In this document: positions 46,548-55,075 of the stretch, piece after piece
How the letters are laid out: every line of letters starts with the position of its first letter
How positions within the stretch are numbered: the stretch's first letter is position 1
Source: Actinobacteria bacterium casp-actino5
GTDB taxonomy: Bacteria > Actinomycetota > Acidimicrobiia > Acidimicrobiales > Ilumatobacteraceae
Direction of reading: 5' to 3'
DNA: 64,000 nt
Assembly: GCA_001510385.1 (NCBI GenBank)
Contig: LFFE01000017.1
Location: forward strand, 1-64,000
Notes under the pieces: model-generated
Databases searched by the model: none
Told to the model about the DNA's origin: nothing
Seen by the model: the letters and a program-made list of their open reading frames with translations, nothing else
Translations under genes and position numbers: made by a program

Positions 46548-48398
46548 TCAGTCGAGCAGGGAGTGATCGACGACAACTCCCCGTCCAGAACAATTCGGAC
46601 ATTCTTGTGAAAACTCAGTCAACAAACCCTCGCCAATTCGTTTACGGGTCATCTCAACGAGACCAAGTTCTGAAATATCGAAGACCTGCGTGCGGGTTTT
46701 GTCACGAGCGAGCGCGTCGCGGAAGGTCTCGATCACCTTTGACCTGTTCGCTTTGACCTCCATGTCGATGAAGTCGATCACGATGATTCCGCCAATATCG
46801 CGCAACCTCAGTTGCTTTGCTATCTCCTCAGCCGCCTCAAGATTGTTGTTGAACACAGTTTCCTCGAGGTTTGAGGTGCCAACGTTCTTGCCTGTGTTGA
46901 CGTCAATCACCGACAGCGCCTCAGTGTGCTCAATAATGAGCGATCCACCCGAAGGCAGCCACACCTTACGATCGAGCGCTTTATGCACTTGCTCATGCAC
47001 GTGATGACGCTCGAACAACGCAAGGCCCTCAGCCTCAGCGTCGTAGTACTCAACGCGGTCAGCGAGTTCAGGGTTGAACGCTGCCACGTAGTCACGGACT
47101 TCTTCGAACAGGCGACGATCGTCAATCACCACGCCGCGATAATCCGCATTGAATTCTTCTCGAATAACACGAACTGCTAACTCAGGTTCACGATGCAGCA
47201 GAGTCGGCTTCTTTGCTTCCATTGCAAGTGCTTCAATTCGATTCCACTGCTCGAGGAGAAGCCTCATGTCAGCAGTGAGTTCGGCTTCAGTTGCGTGCTC
47301 AGCAGCAGTACGAACGATGAGACCGTGGCCCTCTGGCTTCACCTTGTCGAGAATGTTTCTTAATCGCCTCCGAACATCATCGGGAAGACGTTTTGAGATG
47401 CCATAGGTTGTCGAATTCGGAATAAGTACAACAAACCGGCCTGGCAATGAGACCTCTTGGGTGAGACGAGCTCCCTTGGCTCCAATCGGGTTTTTCGTTA
47501 CCTGACAAACGATGGTCTGGCGATTCTTCAGGATCTGCTCAATACGTGGATCGGAGTCGCCGCTTTCAATATCTTCTGACTCATATTGCACATCACCGCG
47601 GTACAGCACAGCGTTTTTCGGTGTCGCAATATCTACGAATGCAGCCTCCATGCCGGGAAGCACATTTTGAACACGGCCAAGATAAATGTTTCCGTGGATC
47701 TGGCTGACGTCGTCCGCTGGCCGGCTGACATAGTGCTCAATCAGATTGCGGCCTTCCAGCACAGCAACTTGGGTGATACCTTCGCGCACTTGAACACACA
47801 TGAAATAACGACCGATCGGCTTTCCGTTTCGCTCGCGTCCACGCCGCTGGTCACGAGCCTCGGCTGACAATTCTCCCCCACGCCGACGGCGTCGAGAGTT
47901 TGACCGACTTCGGCCCGAGTTACTTCCGGCGGAGCCTTTGTCATTATCTGCGGCAGATTTGTTGTCCTCCGGTTGGGATTTCTCGCCGCTGCTCTTCCGC
48001 CGCCGCTTCTGGTTGTTCTTACTTGCTGGCTGTGCCTGCTCAGACCCGCTGGGAGAGCTTGCAGCAGGACCAGGGGGCGGAACGTTTGGAACCGGCATCG
48101 TGTCACCAATTTGCGGTTTCTTCACCAGCGCCTTCTCGCGAGCCTCCTGGGAGCCCATGCGACCCTCGCGCATTGGCTCAGGAAGTTCTTCAGGGTTTTC
48201 CGATGACAAGGCACCAGGCTCTCCGGCCGACTTTGCCCGACCTTGGCCGCCGCGAGAGCCACGGCGTCGCCGTTGACTCGAATGCGACGGTGAAGAAGCC
48301 TCGGAGGGGCTAGACCCTTGATCGTTTGACGCGACTGATGACTGTTCGACGGAGTCCGATTGGTGTTCGGACCCATCGCGAGGGGGTGTTTGATCCAT
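46548..48398 (-). CDS. rne: Ribonuclease E/G with N-terminal disordered extension
   Basis: 616 residues from ATG 48398. The first 215 or so are low-complexity Ser/Pro/Arg-rich sequence with basic clusters (SSQRRRRGSRGGQGRAKSAG, SNSRRRRRGG), presumably disordered. The catalytic part follows: S1-domain (GNIYLGRVQNVLPGMEAAFVD), RNase H-like and 5'-sensor regions, DNase I-like domain (LSVIDVNTGKNVG, GGIIVIDFIDM) and the zinc-link CPNCSGRG ending 9 residues before the stop. It cleaves single-stranded RNA in decay and rRNA maturation. The scaffold is therefore N-terminal, with no C-terminal arm. It precedes rplU-rpmA. Confidence 0.95.
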   Translation of the reverse strand: MDQTPPRDGSEHQSDSVEQSSVASNDQGSSPSEASSPSHSSQRRRRGSRGGQGRAKSAGEPGALSSENPEELPEPMREGRMGSQEAREKALVKKPQIGDTMPVPNVPPPGPAASSPSGSEQAQPASKNNQKRRRKSSGEKSQPEDNKSAADNDKGSAGSNSGRSRSNSRRRRRGGELSAEARDQRRGRERNGKPIGRYFMCVQVREGITQVAVLEGRNLIEHYVSRPADDVSQIHGNIYLGRVQNVLPGMEAAFVDIATPKNAVLYRGDVQYESEDIESGDSDPRIEQILKNRQTIVCQVTKNPIGAKGARLTQEVSLPGRFVVLIPNSTTYGISKRLPDDVRRRLRNILDKVKPEGHGLIVRTAAEHATEAELTADMRLLLEQWNRIEALAMEAKKPTLLHREPELAVRVIREEFNADYRGVVIDDRRLFEEVRDYVAAFNPELADRVEYYDAEAEGLALFERHHVHEQVHKALDRKVWLPSGGSLIIEHTEALSVIDVNTGKNVGTSNLEETVFNNNLEAAEEIAKQLRLRDIGGIIVIDFIDMEVKANRSKVIETFRDALARDKTRTQVFDISELGLVEMTRKRIGEGLLTEFSQECPNCSGRGVVVDHSLLD

Positions 48399-48594
48399 TT
48401 GAGAAATCCTTGAGGGGGTGAGCGCCGCAACGGCGCACCAGCGAACAGAAACTGGCTGCGTGACACGCGCCAACGTTCTGCATATAGATGAACGGAATGA
48501 CCGCAAACAATGACGCCAAGACAGAGAAGATGACGACGACGGACATAACTCTTTCAGTTTATCTGAGACCGGTCATGTAAACCTGAATATGCGA
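48399..48594 (-). other. Leader region of rne with hairpin and a small hydrophobic reading frame
   Basis: This 196-base gap between rodA and rne is the longest clearly non-coding stretch in the housekeeping block. It contains a hairpin near 48417-48438 (GCGCCG, loop CAA, CGGCGC with three more pairs beyond a bulge) about 20 bases before the rne start. A reading frame opens at ATG 48546 with a hydrophobic N-terminus (VVVIFSVLASLFAVIPFIYM) and runs out of frame into rne. RNase E genes are often autoregulated through their leader; that is family knowledge and not shown here. Confidence 0.4.
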
Positions 48595-49758
48595 TTAACG
48601 CATTCGGCGCATATAGACGCTTTGCACAAGGCCGAACATCGCGCAGTAGACGATCAGACTTGAGCCGCCATAGGAAATGAATGGCATCGGGAGTCCTGTC
48701 ACCGGCGTAATCCCCAACGTCATTCCAATGTTCTGGAACATCTGCCACAGCACCATCGTGAACACGCCCGCACAGATGTAGGTACCAAGGATGTCTTTTG
48801 AGAGGCTTGCCACTCGCCAAATCCGGGCGAGTGCGACCATAAACAACATGATGAGCAGTGAGCAGCCAACGAGGCCAAATTGCTCTGCAACGGCGGCAAA
48901 CGGAAAATCAGCCCACATCACCGGGATATCTCGACCGTTCGTGAGGGGTCCTTGTAACCACCCCTTGCCCCACAGCCCGCCGGTGCCGACAGCGCGAATT
49001 GCATTTCTCACCTGATACACCGCGTCCTGCAGAGCTGGATCTGTCGTTTCTTGATCGAGGAACACTTTCAACCGTTGAACCTGATAGTCGTTGACGAGTC
49101 GGGCGATAAAGGCAGCCAGCACCGTCATCATTGCAAGCACCGAGACCGCAACGATGTACTTGGGGCGAGCTCCCGCAACCAGCAAGGTTCCCATCGCTAA
49201 TGCCACAAGCACCGAGGCCGAACCGAGATCAGGCTGGATGATGACGAGAACTGCCGGAAAGCCGACGAGTATTAACCCACCAAGAAATCTCGGGTAGCTC
49301 ACTTCATCAGTGCGTTCTTCTGCGAGGAACGCCGCAAGTAGCAACATGGTTGAAAATTTCGCGAGTTCCGCTGGTTGAAGGTTGAACGGGCCGAAGTCAA
49401 ACGAGATTCGATCTTGACCTTGGACAAGACCAAGCAACAACAACAGCACGAGCATCGCAATAGTGCCGACATAGATCGATACTGCCCGATCCTTTAGTGA
49501 TTCATAATCGACTGACATGACGAATGCCATGACAACCAGGCCGATAATGCCAAACACCACCTGACGAGTAGCGAAGGCGAAAGGGTCGCCTTCAATACGG
49601 GTTCTTGAGGCAGAAAACACCACGAAACACCCCGCTACCATCAGCACGAATTGCGTGACGAGGAGAATCCAGTCGACGTTCCTGCTCGGGTCGCCCGGCG
49701 AGCGCCGTATATTGCCGAGGCCACTGTCAGGACGTCGAGAAATCAAAGTTCGAGCCAT
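48595..49758 (-). CDS. rodA: Peptidoglycan polymerase RodA (SEDS family)
   Basis: 387 residues with about ten membrane helices. SEDS signatures are seen: FGPFNLQPAELAKFSTMLLLAAFLAEE, VIIQPDLGSASVLVALAMG (with the catalytic-region Asp), QFGLVGCSLLIMLFM, and GLPMPFISYGGSSLIVY near the C-terminus. It polymerises lipid II into glycan strands together with the class B PBP encoded immediately upstream (7-base gap). The set mreB-mreC-mreD-mrdA-rodA in one direction implies an elongating, rod-like or curved cell rather than a coccus. Confidence 0.96.
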   Translation of the reverse strand: MARTLISRRPDSGLGNIRRSPGDPSRNVDWILLVTQFVLMVAGCFVVFSASRTRIEGDPFAFATRQVVFGIIGLVVMAFVMSVDYESLKDRAVSIYVGTIAMLVLLLLLGLVQGQDRISFDFGPFNLQPAELAKFSTMLLLAAFLAEERTDEVSYPRFLGGLILVGFPAVLVIIQPDLGSASVLVALAMGTLLVAGARPKYIVAVSVLAMMTVLAAFIARLVNDYQVQRLKVFLDQETTDPALQDAVYQVRNAIRAVGTGGLWGKGWLQGPLTNGRDIPVMWADFPFAAVAEQFGLVGCSLLIMLFMVALARIWRVASLSKDILGTYICAGVFTMVLWQMFQNIGMTLGITPVTGLPMPFISYGGSSLIVYCAMFGLVQSVYMRRMR

Positions 49759-49765
49759 CTCAGAT

Positions 49766-51982
49766 CTACTCGATCAACCCAACAGTTGCACCGCCGCGAC
49801 GGTTAAAGCAACGCACATCATCAAGTTGCTGGGGTTCTGCAGCAACTGTCGACGACTCGTCGAGTGGCTCTGAAACCCGCACAGGAGCACTACGAATCGA
49901 ACCCGACAGCATCATAAATGCACATTTCACTATAGGTGCTGCGGCTTGCGACCCGTAACCGGCTTTTTCGAGATACGCCGTGATGACGTACGGGTCGTTC
50001 TCATCCAGCGAGAAGGCAGTGAACGCAGAGGAGTCATTCCAGGGATAGTTACCCTTTCCCTGAGCGGTGCCGGTCTTTCCGGCGAGAGGAATTGCGTCAT
50101 CTGGGTAATCGAAGAACAACTTTTCACCTGTTGTCGAGTGATAAGGGATGTCTGTTCCCAGCGTCCCCGCCCCAGTAGTAACCACCCGCGTTAGTCCCGT
50201 AATGATTGGCTCCAGCAGTTCATCGTCGATGTCGAGGTCTCGCTGGATGATGGGTGCCTCACTCAGCTGGTGGACGGTACCGGCGTACACGTTCGCGTAG
50301 CCCGATCGGCCATCAGGCGTTCCCGGTTCAAATACTGCTGAAATCAGTGTTGGCTGGATCACCAACCCGCCGTTCGCAAGAACGCTGTACCCCTGATTGA
50401 GCTGCATTGGACTTGCAGACAATAAGCCCTGACCAATCGCCATCTGGATGCTGTCGCCGACATAAAAACCGCGACCCTCATCCTCGCTGATCACTCCACG
50501 CTCGGCGTATAAGCGCTTTAGTTCCTGATCCGGAACGGTGCCGTCGTATTCAAACGGCAATTCGATACCAGTGTCGGAGCCAAACCCAAATGCCTCAACC
50601 TCTTCTTGGAATACCGGCGCGCCGTCATTTTGCACGAGCAGGTCCTCACCCAACTTGTAGAAAAATGCGTCAGATGACACCGCAAGCGCAGCCTCAACAT
50701 CAACCTCTCCATACACACACGGGGCACCAGTTCCGCATAGAGCGTTCTTGAATGTGCAACGAATGAGACCTCGCGCGCAGCGATCTTGGTTCACGCTGTA
50801 AATGTCGTAGTAGCCCGTGTCGACGTAGGTGTCATCAGCAGTGAGGAGCCCGGTGTTCAACGCTGCGTAGGCCGTAAATGGCTTGAACGTTGATCCAAGG
50901 TTGTAGCGCCCCTGAATCGCTCGGTTGACCAGAATCGACTCGTCCGGGTCAATGGGAGAACCATCGGGCTTCGTTGACGGGAATATCTCCTTGAACTTTG
51001 TTCCGGTTAATTCAGCTTCAAACCAGCGGTTATCAAATGTTGGGTAACTCGCCATTGCAATAACAGCTCCGGTGTCAAACCGGCGAATAATTGCAGACCC
51101 TGCTGGCGCTTTAAATGGAACCTGCTCAGGCAATGTGGGATCGAGTAGGTCATACGTACCATCAGGTTGACGAACCAGTGGGTTTGGAGCGACTTGATAC
51201 CGCCGTGACACGAGTGCCGTTTCAAGCGCTTGTTCGACATATACCTGCGCATCGAGGTCGATGGTGAGTTGAATGTCGTACCCACTGATTGGAGGAACTT
51301 CTTCAACAATCTTCACCGGGCGATTACTCGCGTCAACCTCCAAAACCTGGTATCCCCACTTGCCGTGCAGTAGGTCTTCAAGAGATCGCTCAACACCAAA
51401 TTGCCCGATCCGCTCATTTCGCAAATATCCACGAATGAGGAATTCATCGAGTTGTTCGGCCGTAATCGCGCCCATGTAACCAATCACGTGCGCTGCGTGA
51501 GGAGCATAGGGGTATACGCGCTTCCACTCATTCAAGATTTCGATGCCTGGCATCTTCTCGACCCGCTCAAGTAGCGCAATGGCTGTCGGTTCATCAATGT
51601 CTTCGACCAACGGTAAGGGGAGGAAGGGCGAGTAAAAACCCGACATATAGCGGTCTTCCATCTCGTCAACTCCAGTGTCAACCCACTGGGAAATCTCTGA
51701 AAAGAGGGCGGTGCGCTCACTTGATCGCTGCAGATATTTCCAATCGACCGCCAAGGTCAAAATCCGCTCGTTGTCAGCGAGAATCCTTCCATCTGCATCG
51801 AAAATGCGTCCTCGCTCAGGAGCAAGCTGGATGACCCGAGTTCGTGATCGGTCGACACGATCTTGCAACTCCTCGGCACGAACGGTCTGCAAAAACCACA
51901 ATCTGACTCCAAGCAGCCCGACGAGAATAACTGCAACCGAGGCAAGGACACCAAGACGTACTGAGCGTCGGTCAACTGCCAT
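49766..51982 (-). CDS. mrdA: Penicillin-binding protein 2, class B transpeptidase
   Basis: 738 residues. One N-terminal membrane anchor (LGVLASVAVILVGLLGVRLWF) is followed by the PBP dimerisation domain and the transpeptidase domain with S364-T-F-K367 (NLGSTFKPF), SSD in AVSSDAFFYKLG and K636-T-G (AGKTGTAQ). A short Thr/Ser/Asp-rich tail extends past the catalytic domain. It crosslinks nascent peptidoglycan during elongation with RodA. Two cysteines in the region CTFKNALCGTGAPC near residue 410 could form a disulfide; unusual but unproven. Confidence 0.95.
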   Translation of the reverse strand: MAVDRRSVRLGVLASVAVILVGLLGVRLWFLQTVRAEELQDRVDRSRTRVIQLAPERGRIFDADGRILADNERILTLAVDWKYLQRSSERTALFSEISQWVDTGVDEMEDRYMSGFYSPFLPLPLVEDIDEPTAIALLERVEKMPGIEILNEWKRVYPYAPHAAHVIGYMGAITAEQLDEFLIRGYLRNERIGQFGVERSLEDLLHGKWGYQVLEVDASNRPVKIVEEVPPISGYDIQLTIDLDAQVYVEQALETALVSRRYQVAPNPLVRQPDGTYDLLDPTLPEQVPFKAPAGSAIIRRFDTGAVIAMASYPTFDNRWFEAELTGTKFKEIFPSTKPDGSPIDPDESILVNRAIQGRYNLGSTFKPFTAYAALNTGLLTADDTYVDTGYYDIYSVNQDRCARGLIRCTFKNALCGTGAPCVYGEVDVEAALAVSSDAFFYKLGEDLLVQNDGAPVFQEEVEAFGFGSDTGIELPFEYDGTVPDQELKRLYAERGVISEDEGRGFYVGDSIQMAIGQGLLSASPMQLNQGYSVLANGGLVIQPTLISAVFEPGTPDGRSGYANVYAGTVHQLSEAPIIQRDLDIDDELLEPIITGLTRVVTTGAGTLGTDIPYHSTTGEKLFFDYPDDAIPLAGKTGTAQGKGNYPWNDSSAFTAFSLDENDPYVITAYLEKAGYGSQAAAPIVKCAFMMLSGSIRSAPVRVSEPLDESSTVAAEPQQLDDVRCFNRRGGATVGLIE

Positions 51983-52011
51983 CTAACAAGTCTCGCGTCT
52001 TTGACTGTCGA

Positions 52012-52545
52012 TCAGGTGTCAGCACCAGCAACTCGGATTTCTGTCGGCCGGATAGCGAGCGCCCATCGCGCAATAGGGATCAGCAACGTTGACAGCAGCC
52101 CTGACGAGAGAGCAACGACTGGCAGTACCAGTGCAACCCGTGCCCCAAATACACCGGTCTCCCCCGTCAGTACACGCATAATCGGTACGAACGCTTCGCC
52201 CACTGCCGCGCCAATCGATGTAAGCGCAGCAAGCATCCACCACGTCGGCTCAAGTCGGTACTGACGACCCCATCCAGCGACGTAGCCGCCAAACGCCATC
52301 GACATTGCGGTTGAACCCATCGACAGCCCGGTCGCCAAGTCATACATGAGACCAAGAACGAAACCCACCTTCGCACCTTCTCCCGGCCCGCTTGCTGCAC
52401 CCGCAGCAACTGCAAATGCCAGGACGATCTGGATCACGACGCCAAACGGTCGAATTTCTGTTGCGATGGTCATCTGCAATGACAACACAATGAGACCGAT
52501 CAACACCACGCGAGTCAACCAAATCCGCGCGGGTGTGTCGTTCAC
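52012..52545 (-). CDS. mreD: Rod shape-determining protein MreD
   Basis: 177 residues from GTG 52545, almost entirely membrane helices (about five). The run VGFVLGLMYDLATGLSMG is the most conserved MreD feature, and the N-terminus (TRVVLIGLIVLSLQMTI) is typical. MreD works with MreC in the elongasome. The start overlaps the mreC stop by four bases (GTGA), a coupling often seen in this operon, and mrdA follows after 29 bases. Confidence 0.92.
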   Translation of the reverse strand: MNDTPARIWLTRVVLIGLIVLSLQMTIATEIRPFGVVIQIVLAFAVAAGAASGPGEGAKVGFVLGLMYDLATGLSMGSTAMSMAFGGYVAGWGRQYRLEPTWWMLAALTSIGAAVGEAFVPIMRVLTGETGVFGARVALVLPVVALSSGLLSTLLIPIARWALAIRPTEIRVAGADT

Positions 52546-53543
52546 TGAGCGACCTCACTCGCCGGCTGGTACAACACAACTCGCACGAATTGAAGTCGAC
52601 TGAGATCGGCAGTTGGCTCGATTTCTAATTCCTGGCCTGCGGTACCAACCCTCGTAATGACATTCAATACGCGACCGAGAGGGATATTCGGCGGGGCAAG
52701 CGAGGTACTTCCTCCGGCTGTGAACACGGTATCGCCGACTTCAATTTGCCCGAACCCTATACCTGATGCGACGAACGACACTCGCGGGAGGCGATCACTC
52801 CCCTGTCCACGAAGCACACCTGTTTCTCGAACGATTTCGACCAGTGTGGTCGTTGTAGATGAGGTGGGCTCACCCTCAGTCGACAACGGGGCTTGCGAGT
52901 CAACGGTTTGGGCTGGATCAGCAACCACTTCAGTAGTTGACGGAGTCGTCGTGGCCATGCTTGAAGCCGACCCAGAGGCCTCATTACTCGCAAGGATCTT
53001 GACCGGCACTGCGTATGACGGGTCAGTCACCAGCATGATGATGCTCGATTGCGGAGCAACACTCGTGACCTTCCCAACAAGTCCCGCCTCATTGATCGCC
53101 GCCATTCCAACGCGAATTCCGTGAACGGCACCTCGATCGATCTCGACCTGCTGATCAAAGTTGCTTGGTGACTGGCCAACAAGTCGACCGGTCACCGACC
53201 CATATGACGCGAGGCTTTCCAACCCAGCGAGCGCAAGAAGGTCCTGGTTCTCAATGATCGCGTTCTGGGCAGAGATCTCGGCCGAACGCTGCCCATCAAT
53301 TTCAGCGCGGAGCTGCCGGTTCTCTTCCTCGAGATCATCGAACTCTCGATATGACCGCCACAATCGGACAACTGGCGTCGTGACCACTTCGCCGGCGCGA
53401 TTGATTGGGCGGAAGGCAAACCCGAAACCTGACCGAACACCGTCAAGCACCTGGTTTCCCCTGAGATCAAGCGTCAACAGAAACAGAGATGTCAGCGCCA
53501 GGGCAATGATGACCCGTCGACGTCCAGGAGAGTATGTCGCCAC
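52542..53543 (-). CDS. mreC: Rod shape-determining protein MreC
   Basis: About 333 residues from GTG 53543, chosen because an AGGAGG Shine-Dalgarno stands 8 bases before it; GTG codons at 53570 and 53567 would overlap mreB and lack such a site. One N-terminal helix (RRVIIALALTSLFLLTLDLRG) anchors it, followed by a coiled coil (REFDDLEEENRQLRAEIDGQ) and the beta-domain with GRLVGQSPSNFDQQVEIDRG. A Ser/Thr-rich insertion of about 60 residues (SSMATTTPSTTEVV...) interrupts the second beta-barrel. MreC links MreB to the PBP2/RodA complex outside the membrane. Confidence 0.92.
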   Translation of the reverse strand: MATYSPGRRRVIIALALTSLFLLTLDLRGNQVLDGVRSGFGFAFRPINRAGEVVTTPVVRLWRSYREFDDLEEENRQLRAEIDGQRSAEISAQNAIIENQDLLALAGLESLASYGSVTGRLVGQSPSNFDQQVEIDRGAVHGIRVGMAAINEAGLVGKVTSVAPQSSIIMLVTDPSYAVPVKILASNEASGSASSMATTTPSTTEVVADPAQTVDSQAPLSTEGEPTSSTTTTLVEIVRETGVLRGQGSDRLPRVSFVASGIGFGQIEVGDTVFTAGGSTSLAPPNIPLGRVLNVITRVGTAGQELEIEPTADLSRLQFVRVVLYQPASEVAQ

Positions 53544-53556
53544 GCTTGTGCCCTCC

Positions 53557-54588
53557 TCAGAGGTCACCACCGAGAGACATCAGGCCTCTGAGTTCATTGA
53601 TGTTCTCGAGCGCCCTCCCAGAGCCAACAACAACGCTGTACAAGGGCTCATCGGTGATATGAACCGGCATACCGGTTTCATGTGACAACCGATCGGGCAA
53701 CCCACTCAACAACGCCCCACCGCCGGTCAATGTGATGCCGTCGGTCATGATGTCGGCAGCCAATTCTGGCGGCGTGCGATCGAGCGCAGTCTTCACTGCA
53801 TCAACGATAGAGCTCACAGGCTCAGCGAGAGCTTCACGAACGTGCTCGGTCGTAACCTGGATGGTTCGGGGGAGCCCGCTAATCAGGTCACGCCCACGAA
53901 TATCGGCGGTGAGTTCATCTTCAAGCGGCCAGGCCGAACCCATTTGGATCTTGATCTCTTCAGCCGTTCTGTCACCGATCGCAAGAGAAAACTCTTTCTT
54001 TACGTATTGGATGACGGCGTCGTCAAGTTCGTCGCCCGCAACTCGAACTGACTGCGCAGTAACTATTCCGCCTAGCGAAATCACGGCGACCTCGGTCGTT
54101 CCGCCACCGATGTCGACGATCATGTTGCCTGCCGCCGTGTGCACAGGAAGGTCAGCTCCAATCGCCGCGGCCATTGGCTCTTCGATGATATGAACTGGCT
54201 TTCTTGCCCCTGCATACTCGGCAGCATCCTGCACCGCACGCTGCTCCACACCAGTGATACCCGAGGGCACGCAGATAATCATCCGCGGCTTGGACCACTT
54301 TGACGCGTGCACCTTTTGAATGAAGTACCGCAGCATTTTTTCGCAGACCTCGAAGTCTGCGATTACGCCGTCTTTGAGAGGACGGATTGCTTTGATGTGA
54401 TTTGGGGTGCGGCCCATCATCTTCTTCGCCTCGACGCCAACAGCGACAGGGCGGCCGTCGTTGACGTTGATGGCGACCACCGACGGCTCGTCAAGCACAA
54501 CGCCGAGTCCGCGAGCGTAGATCAATGTATTTGCGGTTCCGAGGTCGATGGCGAGATCACGACCGATACCGAGTGGGTTACTTCGCAC
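53557..54588 (-). CDS. mreB: Actin-like cell shape protein MreB
   Basis: 343 residues from GTG 54588, preceded by AGGAGG with a 5-base spacer. The actin ATPase fold is unambiguous: DLGTANTLIYARG (phosphate 1), MIVDIGGGTTEVAVISLGG (phosphate 2), TGGGALLSGLPDRL (adenosine). It polymerises under the inner membrane and positions the elongation machinery. It begins the mre-mrd part of the minus-strand run, 58 bases after ndk. An operon promoter could lie in that gap, although I could not identify one. Confidence 0.97.
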   Translation of the reverse strand: MRSNPLGIGRDLAIDLGTANTLIYARGLGVVLDEPSVVAINVNDGRPVAVGVEAKKMMGRTPNHIKAIRPLKDGVIADFEVCEKMLRYFIQKVHASKWSKPRMIICVPSGITGVEQRAVQDAAEYAGARKPVHIIEEPMAAAIGADLPVHTAAGNMIVDIGGGTTEVAVISLGGIVTAQSVRVAGDELDDAVIQYVKKEFSLAIGDRTAEEIKIQMGSAWPLEDELTADIRGRDLISGLPRTIQVTTEHVREALAEPVSSIVDAVKTALDRTPPELAADIMTDGITLTGGGALLSGLPDRLSHETGMPVHITDEPLYSVVVGSGRALENINELRGLMSLGGDL

Positions 54589-54646
54589 AGCGTCCTCCTT
54601 CCCGCAGTGTCACCTACACGCGCTGAATGCGCTTGCGTGCGAAATG

Positions 54647-55057
54647 TTACAGATTCGGGAAGAAAATGCCGATTTCGCGTTGGGCACTTTCAAGCGAGTC
54701 GCTGCCGTGCACGAGATTCTCGATGAACAAGATGCCCAGATCTCCGCGAATTGTTCCAGGAGCAGCCGTACGAGGATTGGTTGCTCCCATCATGGTTCGA
54801 ACGACTTCCCAGGTATCTTCAGGCCCTTCAATCACCATCGCAACAACGGGTCCACGGCTCATGAATGCGACGAGATCCGCGTAGAACGGCTTGCCGACAT
54901 GCTCCTCGTAATGGCGCTCAAGCGTTGCCGCGTCAAGTTGCCGCAACTCCATGGCAACAACGTCAAGATTCTTTGACTCAAAACGACTAACGATTGATCC
55001 GACAAGCTTGCGCTCGACGGCATCTGGCTTCAAGAGAACAAGAGTGCGGTCTGACAT
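54647..55057 (-). CDS. ndk: Nucleoside diphosphate kinase
   Basis: 136 residues. Family landmarks are LVLLKPDAVERKLVGSI at the start, MGATNPRTAAPGTIRGDLG, and the phosphorylated His in ENLVHGSDSLESAQREI. It equalises nucleoside triphosphate pools by ping-pong transfer of the gamma phosphate. It follows folC by 18 bases and precedes mreB, an arrangement common in actinobacteria (folC-ndk-mreB). The sequence is full length and unremarkable. Confidence 0.97.
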   Translation of the reverse strand: MSDRTLVLLKPDAVERKLVGSIVSRFESKNLDVVAMELRQLDAATLERHYEEHVGKPFYADLVAFMSRGPVVAMVIEGPEDTWEVVRTMMGATNPRTAAPGTIRGDLGILFIENLVHGSDSLESAQREIGIFFPNL

Positions 55058-55075
55058 AAGGAACGACGCTATCGC

